A stretch of 64,000 bases of DNA from Streptomyces sp. NBC_00289 (GTDB lineage: Bacteria > Actinomycetota > Actinomycetes > Streptomycetales > Streptomycetaceae): the NCBI RefSeq assembly GCF_041435115.1, contig NZ_CP108046.1, positions 8,742,001 through 8,806,000 on the forward strand, read 5' to 3'. Under the pieces are notes generated by a model. That model was not told the origin of the DNA and ran no database searches. It was given only the letters and a program-made list of their open reading frames with translations. Shown here one piece after another: positions 58,749-64,000 of this stretch; position 1 is the stretch's first letter, and each line of letters starts with the position of its first letter. The position numbers and the translations under genes were made by a program.

Positions 58749-60032
58749 TCACCTGGCGGCTCTCGCGGCGCCGTCGGCGCCGGCCAGGTGTTCGTGCACC
58801 GTGCGGTGGAAGTGCTGGAGTCCGGGCTCGTTGCGTCCGAAGACGAGATCGGTCCCGTTGAGGGCCTGGAGCCCCTGCTGGACTCCGTAGGTGGTCGCGT
58901 AGTCCTCGTCGCGGACCACCTCGTGGAACCACTCGCCGAACCGGTCGGCGGCGTCGCGTTCCTCGTCGGTGACCGCCGGTTCGCGCAGCAGGATGATCTG
59001 CTGGGTGACCGACTCGGTGGCCGTGCGGGGGAGTACGAGAGAGACGGCGATCTTGTGGCGCCAGCCGCCGGCGATCGCCAGGCCGGGGAAGAGCCAGTAG
59101 ATGGCTCCGACGCAGTCGCCGGGATCGCGCTGGTCCGGGGGCAGCTCGACCGCCTGCGCGATGGGGCGCAGAGCCGGGGAGATGCGCTGGTGAGCGCCCC
59201 AGGTGTCGTGCGCCATCATGTTGGAGAGGTTCGTCTCGAACACCGTCTTCGGGTGCAGCGAGGCGAAGTGGTACGTCTCCAGATACCCGTCGAGGGTGAC
59301 CTTCCAGTTGGGGCTGGTCAGCTCCTTGGTCGAGTAGTGGTGGCAGTCCGCGAGGCGGAGCCCCTCGAGGAGCGGCTGCAGCTCACCGAGCCACTCGTCG
59401 AGGTCGGGTTCGGCGGCGGGGTCCAGCGAGACGAAGACGATGCCGGCGCGTTCCCCCACCGGGAGCCGCAGCAGGCTGCGCCCCGCGCGGGACACGTCGC
59501 CGAAGGTCTTCTCGGCGTACACCCCCCGCAGCTCCCCGGCCAGGTCGTACGACCAGGAGTGGTACGGGCAGGTGAGCCGCTTGGACACACCGCAGCCGGC
59601 TTCGACGATCTTCGCCCCGCGGTGCCGGCAGGCGTTGATCATCGCGTGTACGGCGCCCTGCCGGTCCCGGGTGATCAGCACCGGGACACCGAGCACGTCG
59701 AGTGCCTTGTAGGTGTTCGGCCCGGGCAGCTCGGCGGACATGGCGAGCGGAAGGGGAACGGTGCGGTGCACGGCGTCCGTCTCCCGCTGCCAGCGGTCGG
59801 CGTCGAGATAGTTGGCGACGGGTTCCGTCCACTGGCCGTCCGCCTCGTGCGTGGTGTTGGCGCGGTAGTGCTCCGCCACCCGCTCGACGAGCTCGGCGGC
59901 TTCCCGGCGCATCGCCACGGACGCGGGGTCGGTGGACCGGTCCTGGCTGATCCACGAGGAGTACTCCGGTGCCGACGGAGGCTGACGCCCGGCGTCGGTC
60001 TCCCGAACCTCCGGTGAACTGGTCTGGACCAC
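58749..60032 (-). CDS. Rieske oxygenase alpha subunit (second)
   Basis: A 427-aa oxygenase. Rieske ligands Cys135 and His137 (NACRHRGAK) and Cys155 and His158 (LTCPYHSWSYD); catalytic domain NWKVTLDGYLETYHFASLHP with Asp248 and His255/His260 as bridging and iron residues. It is distinct from the first enzyme (52710) in sequence and length. I start it at GTG 60032 behind GAGGAC; the frame is open for 24 more codons upstream into the divergent promoter. It is first in the Rieske-SDR-PEP-utiliser-ABM run. Reductase partner is not adjacent; the one at 39494 may serve. Confidence 0.9.
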   Translation of the reverse strand: MVQTSSPEVRETDAGRQPPSAPEYSSWISQDRSTDPASVAMRREAAELVERVAEHYRANTTHEADGQWTEPVANYLDADRWQRETDAVHRTVPLPLAMSAELPGPNTYKALDVLGVPVLITRDRQGAVHAMINACRHRGAKIVEAGCGVSKRLTCPYHSWSYDLAGELRGVYAEKTFGDVSRAGRSLLRLPVGERAGIVFVSLDPAAEPDLDEWLGELQPLLEGLRLADCHHYSTKELTSPNWKVTLDGYLETYHFASLHPKTVFETNLSNMMAHDTWGAHQRISPALRPIAQAVELPPDQRDPGDCVGAIYWLFPGLAIAGGWRHKIAVSLVLPRTATESVTQQIILLREPAVTDEERDAADRFGEWFHEVVRDEDYATTYGVQQGLQALNGTDLVFGRNEPGLQHFHRTVHEHLAGADGAARAAR

Positions 60033-60104
60033 GATGTCCTCACATCCTCCGAGCCGCGAGCTTGTGTACGGCTTCCGGTACGGCGGCTGGGCTGTGAGCG
60101 ACAC

Positions 60105-60126
60105 GACAACAGTGGTTAGTGTTGTC
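60105..60126. promoter_or_regulatory. Inverted repeat GACAACA-N8-TGTTGTC, likely operator
   Basis: Perfect 7-bp arms around an 8-bp spacer in the Rieske-2/VOC divergent region. On the minus strand a perfect -35 TTGACA (60132-60127) sits directly before it, so a protein bound here would cover the -35/-10 spacer of the oxygenase promoter. The GGTTAGTGTTGTC half resembles GGTTACTGTAGAC before the E1alpha gene (60821-60833). Confidence 0.6.
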
Positions 60127-60280
60127 TGTCAATAGAAAGTGCCGAAGTCGCCACGCGGGACCTCGCAGGTCATATCGTCCCAGCCTGGAAAAAGAACCCC
60201 ACGGGTCGGAGGATTCTTTCTGTTGACCGGCTCCAGTTGCCGGAGTGTGATGGGCCCACACCCGACGCGGAGGCGGCGCG

Positions 60281-60784
60281 ATGGCGGACGACAGGACCGA
60301 CCCGGTGTCCGGGGCGCGGGCGCGCATGACCGAGCCGTTCGAGGTGGGACTCGTCGTGCGCGACCTCGGCGTGATGGAGCGCTTCTATCACGAGGTGCTC
60401 GGCTGCGCCGCCGTGCACCGCTCCCGCGTCCCGGCCTCCGTCGGCGTCCCGGCCGGGCTGGGTGGTGAGCTGTTCGTCGTCTGGCTCCAGGTGCCCTCCG
60501 GGGGCCGCGTCAAGCTGATCCGGCCTCGGTCCCCGCCGGTCCCCGCACCGTCGGCGGTGTCGCCGACCGGGCGTCGGGGGCTGTCGTATCTCACCTTCCG
60601 CCTGGACGACCTGGACCCGCTCGTGACCGCTCTGGTCGCCGGGGGTGCCCGGCCGCTGTCCGACCCGGTCGTCGTGCGGGCGCGCGGTCGTCGGATCAGC
60701 TTCTGGGCGGATCCGGAGGGCAATGTGCTGGAGCTGGTCGACGAGCGCGGAGGCGTTCCGGAGCCCTGTCTGCCGGAGGCGTAG
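60281..60784 (+). CDS. VOC (glyoxalase/extradiol dioxygenase) family protein
   Basis: A 167-aa paired beta-alpha-beta-beta-beta protein: EVGLVVRDLGVMERFYHEVLGC, LFVVWLQVPSGGRVKLI, LSYLTFRLDDLDPLVTALVAGG, ISFWADPEGNVLELVDE. The usual metal ligands of glyoxalase/extradiol enzymes are partly replaced (N-terminal GLVVRD without His), so a catalytic role is uncertain. GGAGG before ATG 60281. It opens the plus-strand run before E1alpha, separated by a 105-bp gap. Confidence 0.82.
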   Translation: MADDRTDPVSGARARMTEPFEVGLVVRDLGVMERFYHEVLGCAAVHRSRVPASVGVPAGLGGELFVVWLQVPSGGRVKLIRPRSPPVPAPSAVSPTGRRGLSYLTFRLDDLDPLVTALVAGGARPLSDPVVVRARGRRISFWADPEGNVLELVDERGGVPEPCLPEA

Positions 60785-60889
60785 TAATTAGAGAACCTCT
60801 TCAGTAAGGTGCCCGAAGCTGGTTACTGTAGACCGGCACAACAAAGTCCGATCGGTTGGATCACCTCGCTCGGGGCGAAGGGGCGGACG
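60785..60889 (+). promoter_or_regulatory. Promoter region of the dehydrogenase-complex operon
   Basis: The 105-bp gap holds CAGTAA (60802-60807) and TTACTG (60823-60828), a 6-bp inverted repeat with 15-bp spacer, so the two half-sites are two helical turns apart centre to centre. TACTGT (60824-60829) could be a -10 with the start of transcription near 60836. A GGTTACTGTAGAC segment at 60821-60833 resembles part of the 60105-60126 inverted repeat. Confidence 0.4.
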
Positions 60890-61900
60890 ATGGCTCAGAG
60901 GGCATCGAAGAAGTCGGCCGATCCGGTCGCGAACCAGACATCAGCACAGCTCGTCAGGGACCTGCACGAGCGCATGGTGCGCATCCGGCTGTTCGAGACC
61001 GAGGCGGGAAAACTCATGGAGGCCGGCAAACTGCCCGGCTTCCTGCACCTCTACGTCGGCCAGGAAGCCGTGGCCGCGGGGGTGATGGCGGCGCTGCGCG
61101 ACGACGACCAGATCACCTCCACCCACCGGGGACACGGACACGCGGTGGCCAAGGGCGTCAGCTTCCGCCACATGTACGCCGAGCTGTACGGCCGGGTCAC
61201 CGGCGCCTGCCTCGGCCGCGGCGGAAGCATGCACATCAACGACGTCACCCTCGGCATGCTCGGCGCCAACGGCATCGTCGGCGCCGGCATCCCCATCGCC
61301 GTCGGAGCCGCCTTCGCCGCCCGGTACAAGGACGAGGACAGCGTCGCCGTGACCTTCTTCGGCGACGGCGCCACCAACATCGGCGCCTTCCACGAGGCCG
61401 CCAACATGGCCGCCATCCTGCGCCTGCCGGTGGTGTTCGTCTGCGAGAACAACGGCTACGCCGAGTTCACCCCGCAGTCGAAGCACATGCTGATCACCGA
61501 CGTCGCCGACCGGGCGGCCGCCTACGGCATGCCCAGTGTGATCGTCGACGGCATGGACGCGGCCGCCGTCCACAGCGCAGCGGCCGAGGCCGTCGCACGT
61601 GCCAGAGCGGGCGAGGGCCCGATGTTCATCGAGGCCAAGACCTACCGCTACTACGACCACCAGGGCGTCAAGGGACTGCGCCACCCCTACCGCTCGGACG
61701 CCGAGGTCGAGGAGTGGAAGGCCCGCGACGCGATCGACCTGCTGGAGGCCCGCGCCCTCGCCGACGGCACCGCCACCCGCGCGGAACTGGACGACACCTG
61801 GCAGCGCACCCGCGACGAGATCGCCGAGGCCATCGCCTACGCCGAGGCCAGCCCGCTGCCCGACACCGCAGACCTGCTGCTCAACGTCTACTCGGGGTGA
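60890..61900 (+). CDS. Thiamine-PP dehydrogenase E1 alpha subunit (pyruvate/acetoin type)
   Basis: A 336-aa E1alpha: ETEAGKLMEAGKLPGFLHLYVGQEAVAAGVMAAL, STHRGHGHAVAKG, GRGGSMHI, GANGIVGAGIPIAVGAAFAAR, and the ThDP motif GDGATNIGAFHEAANMAAILRLPVVFVCENNGYAEFTP. Short E1alpha of this form is used by pyruvate, acetoin or branched 2-oxoacid complexes; GGSMH and ENNGYAEFTP lean toward acetoin dehydrogenase AcoA, without certainty. ATG 60890 with GAAGGGG upstream. With E1beta and E2 it forms a complex that makes an acyl-CoA from a 2-oxoacid or acetoin. Confidence 0.9.
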   Translation: MAQRASKKSADPVANQTSAQLVRDLHERMVRIRLFETEAGKLMEAGKLPGFLHLYVGQEAVAAGVMAALRDDDQITSTHRGHGHAVAKGVSFRHMYAELYGRVTGACLGRGGSMHINDVTLGMLGANGIVGAGIPIAVGAAFAARYKDEDSVAVTFFGDGATNIGAFHEAANMAAILRLPVVFVCENNGYAEFTPQSKHMLITDVADRAAAYGMPSVIVDGMDAAAVHSAAAEAVARARAGEGPMFIEAKTYRYYDHQGVKGLRHPYRSDAEVEEWKARDAIDLLEARALADGTATRAELDDTWQRTRDEIAEAIAYAEASPLPDTADLLLNVYSG

Positions 61901-61905
61901 AAGCC

Positions 61906-62931
61906 ATGACCACGATCACCGAAGCACCGGCCCTCGCCCCGGACGGCACGGCCCGCAAGCTCACCTACGTCAAAGCCTTCAACGAGGGCCTGGCGCAGGC
62001 CATGCGCGAGGACGAGAACGTCTTCGTCGCCGGTGAGGACGTGGCCGGCTACGGCGGCGTCTTCCGCATGTTCGACAACCTGCTCGACGAGTTCGGCCCC
62101 CGCCGCATGATCGACACACCGATCTCCGAGGCCGCGCTCGTCGGCCTGGGCGTCGGCGCCGCCGCCCGGGGGCTGCGCCCGGTCGTCGACCTGATGTTCA
62201 TGGACTTCATCGGCGTCTGCCTGGACCAGATCGTCAACCAGGCCGCCAAGATGAAGTACATGTTCGGCGGCTCCGTGTCCGTGCCGCTCACCATCACCAC
62301 GGCTTCCGGCGCGGGCCTCGGCGCCGCCGCCCAGCACAGCCAGAGCCTGGAGGCCTGGCTCGCGCACGTGCCCGGCCTCAAGGTTGTGATGCCGTGCGAC
62401 GCGTACACCGCCAAGGGGCTGACCGTCTCCGCGATCCGGGACAACAACCCGGTCGTCGTGATGCTCAACAAGGTCCTGCTGGGCAGCAAGAGCGAGGTGC
62501 CCGAGCAGATCTACGGCATCCCGCTCGGCCAGGCCCACATCGCGCGGCAGGGCTCGGACGTCACGGTCATCGCCCTGGGCCGCATGGTGGGCGAGGCTCT
62601 CGCCGCGGCGGAGGAACTGGCCGCCGAGGGCGTCGAGGTGGAGGTGATCGACCCCCGCACCGTGCAGCCCCTGGACACCGAGACCATGATCGCCTCCGCG
62701 CGTCGCACCAACCGGGTCCTCGTCGTGCACGAGGCCGTCACCTTCGGCGGGCTCGGCGCCGAGATCGCCGCCCAGATCCAGGACGCGGCCTTCGACCACC
62801 TGGACGCGCCGGTGCTGCGCATCGGCGCCCCCTTCTCCCCGGTGCCGTTCTCCCCGGTGCTGGAGAAGGCCTATGTGCCCGACCAGGCCCGCATCGTGCG
62901 GGGCTGCCGCCGTCTCCTCGAAAGGGCGTGA
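61906..62931 (+). CDS. Thiamine-PP dehydrogenase E1 beta subunit
   Basis: A 341-aa transketolase-central/C-domain protein: YVKAFNEGLAQAMREDENVFVAGEDVAGYGGVF, DTPISEAALVGLGVGAAARGLRPV, LTITTASGAGLGAAAQHSQSLEAWLAHVPGLKVVMP, VEVEVIDPRTVQPLDTETM. E1beta pairs with E1alpha across the ThDP active site. ATG 61906 is taken; a GTG at 61897 overlaps the E1alpha stop (GTGA) and would add three residues. Confidence 0.92.
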   Translation: MTTITEAPALAPDGTARKLTYVKAFNEGLAQAMREDENVFVAGEDVAGYGGVFRMFDNLLDEFGPRRMIDTPISEAALVGLGVGAAARGLRPVVDLMFMDFIGVCLDQIVNQAAKMKYMFGGSVSVPLTITTASGAGLGAAAQHSQSLEAWLAHVPGLKVVMPCDAYTAKGLTVSAIRDNNPVVVMLNKVLLGSKSEVPEQIYGIPLGQAHIARQGSDVTVIALGRMVGEALAAAEELAAEGVEVEVIDPRTVQPLDTETMIASARRTNRVLVVHEAVTFGGLGAEIAAQIQDAAFDHLDAPVLRIGAPFSPVPFSPVLEKAYVPDQARIVRGCRRLLERA

Positions 62932-62935
62932 CGCA

Positions 62936-64000
62936 GTGGCGGTCGAGGTTCTGCTGCCGAAGATCGGTCTGACCATGCAGGAAGGCACGATCGACGAGTG
63001 GCTCGTGCCGACCGGCGCCGCCGTGGCGGAAGGCGACGCCCTGCTGCGGCTGGCCACCGACAAGGTCGACGTGGATGTCGAGGCGGAGGCCGGGGGACTG
63101 TTCCACCCCGTCGTCCCGGCCGGGGCCACCCTCCCGGCCGGGGCGCTCATCGGCTGGCTGCTGGCCGAAGGCGAGCAGCCGCCGGGTCCGGGGGGTACGC
63201 CGATGCCCGCCGGGCCCGGGTCGGCCGGCACGGACGCGCTACCGGCCTTCGGGGGCGTTCGCACCGCGGCGCCGTCGCCCGATGGCACCGTCGGGGTCAC
63301 CGGCACCGTCGGGCTCGACGGCTCGGGCGGTCGACTCCTCGCCTCGCCGAACGCCCGGCGGGTGGCGGCCGAGGCAGGCGTCGACCTCACCGTCGTACGC
63401 GGCACCGGGCCCGGCGGCCGGATCGTCTCCGAGGACGTGGAGGAGTACCTGCTCACCCCGGAGCCACGGCTGCCCGCCTCCCTGCCGGGAGACGCGGTCA
63501 CTCCGGCCTCCCCCCTCGTCCGCCGACTGGCGAAGGAGAGAGGAATCGACCTCGCGGACGTGCTCGGCACGGGTGCGGGCGGGCGGATCCGGCGGGGTGA
63601 TCTCGACAACCCGACGCCGACGCCGACGGCGGGACCGGCGCCGACCACGGCGACGCCGACCGCAACTGTGTCGTCCGCGCCTGCGTCGACCGCGTCGACC
63701 CGTAGGTCCACCGCGTCACCGCAGCCCGGGGACACCGTCCCGCTCACCGGTATGCGCGGCGCCATCGCCCGCCGGATGCACGCCAGCCTCCAGGAGATGG
63801 CCCAGCTGACGCACGGTTACGAGGTACGGCTGGACGCCGTAGTGGCCCTGCGGACCCAGCTGAAACAGGAGTGGGCCGACAGCGACCTGGCGGTGCCCAG
63901 CCTCAACGACTTCGTGCTGAAGGCCGCCGCGCTGGCGCTGCGTGAACACCCGCTGCTGAACGCGGCGGTGCTCGAGGACGGCGTTCACCTGTACGAGGGC
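62936..64000 (+). CDS. E2 lipoyl acyltransferase with two E3-binding domains (3' end outside window)
   Basis: 355 residues are in the window. Residues 1-78 are a lipoyl domain with lipoyl-Lys43 in LATDKVDVDVEAEAG. A linker of Gly/Pro/Thr leads to a first peripheral-subunit-binding domain (135-172, LLASPNARRVAAEAGVDL to EDVEEYL), then a second (190-224, ASPLVRRLAKERGIDLADV to RRGDLD). A Thr/Ala/Pro linker is followed by the beginning of the catalytic domain (VPLTGMRGAIARRMHASLQEMAQLTHGYEV). Two PSBDs in tandem are unusual. GTG 62936 lies 4 bp after the E1beta stop. The catalytic His region lies beyond the window. Confidence 0.88.
   Translation, partial: MAVEVLLPKIGLTMQEGTIDEWLVPTGAAVAEGDALLRLATDKVDVDVEAEAGGLFHPVVPAGATLPAGALIGWLLAEGEQPPGPGGTPMPAGPGSAGTDALPAFGGVRTAAPSPDGTVGVTGTVGLDGSGGRLLASPNARRVAAEAGVDLTVVRGTGPGGRIVSEDVEEYLLTPEPRLPASLPGDAVTPASPLVRRLAKERGIDLADVLGTGAGGRIRRGDLDNPTPTPTAGPAPTTATPTATVSSAPASTASTRRSTASPQPGDTVPLTGMRGAIARRMHASLQEMAQLTHGYEVRLDAVVALRTQLKQEWADSDLAVPSLNDFVLKAAALALREHPLLNAAVLEDGVHLYEG

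Noticed and set aside
1..64000. tRNA, rRNA, IS elements, attachment sites
   Set aside because: I looked for tRNA-like T-loop contexts, transposase motifs and duplicated ends and found none convincing; the search by eye is not exhaustive.

Overview
The window is high-GC DNA with strong third-position G/C, frequent GTG starts, many short gene overlaps and gene families typical of Streptomyces (DUF4865, TerD, Rv1733c-like, RsbW-like ATPases, FtsX exporters). A Streptomyces or close relative is the most economical reading; the species cannot be named from sequence alone. I see no tRNA, rRNA, CRISPR array, insertion sequence or replication origin.

Left part (1-16.2 kb): a divergent DeoR regulator/sugar-phosphate isomerase/class II aldolase locus for amino-sugar or tagatose-type catabolism; an RlmG-like rRNA methyltransferase; AlkB; a ROK regulator with a Nudix hydrolase; an RpiB/LacAB-type isomerase; an apparent operon TetR - DUF4865 - phosphotriesterase-family protein with a 20-bp operator candidate next to the TetR start; a SHOCT/MacB/FtsX export operon; an anti-sigma-like ATPase; and a Cds1-type cysteine desulfhydrase.

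Middle part (16.3-36.7 kb): a second DeoR regulator; a multi-pass membrane protein ending in an alpha/beta-hydrolase module that overlaps, tail to tail, a beta-helix/AAA+ fusion protein; Rv1733c, MOSC and TerD-family proteins; an HpnB-like glycosyltransferase; a MurI-like racemase; a Wzy_C-type membrane protein; apolipoprotein N-acyltransferase; a second Nudix protein; a 3-hydroxybutyrate dehydrogenase-like SDR; a GAF/PucR regulator and a convergent MHS-type MFS transporter. Several of these genes look leaderless, with a -10-like hexamer 6-7 nt before the start codon.

Accessory spot (36.7-39.4 kb): a lower-GC stretch with an orphan minus-strand coding remnant, then a two-gene module: a 627-aa protein joining a trypsin-like protease to a DRGH non-specific nuclease, and a small peptidoglycan-binding-domain protein. 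This is the best candidate here for a poorly described conflict or lytic system.

Right part (39.5-64 kb, running off the edge): a catabolic region of about 25 kb. It holds a PDR/VanB-type reductase, thiolase, histidine phosphatase, acyl-CoA ligase, acyl-CoA dehydrogenase, SDR and ThuA-like protein; an alcohol dehydrogenase with a ribose-type ABC importer; a Rieske oxygenase with its own 2Fe-2S ferredoxin, a 72-aa unknown protein and an MDR reductase; a monooxygenase-fold protein, a PEP-utilising swivel-domain protein, an SDR and a second Rieske oxygenase; and a VOC protein followed by E1alpha/E1beta/E2 genes of a 2-oxoacid- or acetoin-type dehydrogenase. Import, oxygenation, CoA activation, beta-oxidation-like steps and final cleavage are all represented, but no transcription regulator lies in these 25 kb. 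The substrate cannot be deduced.
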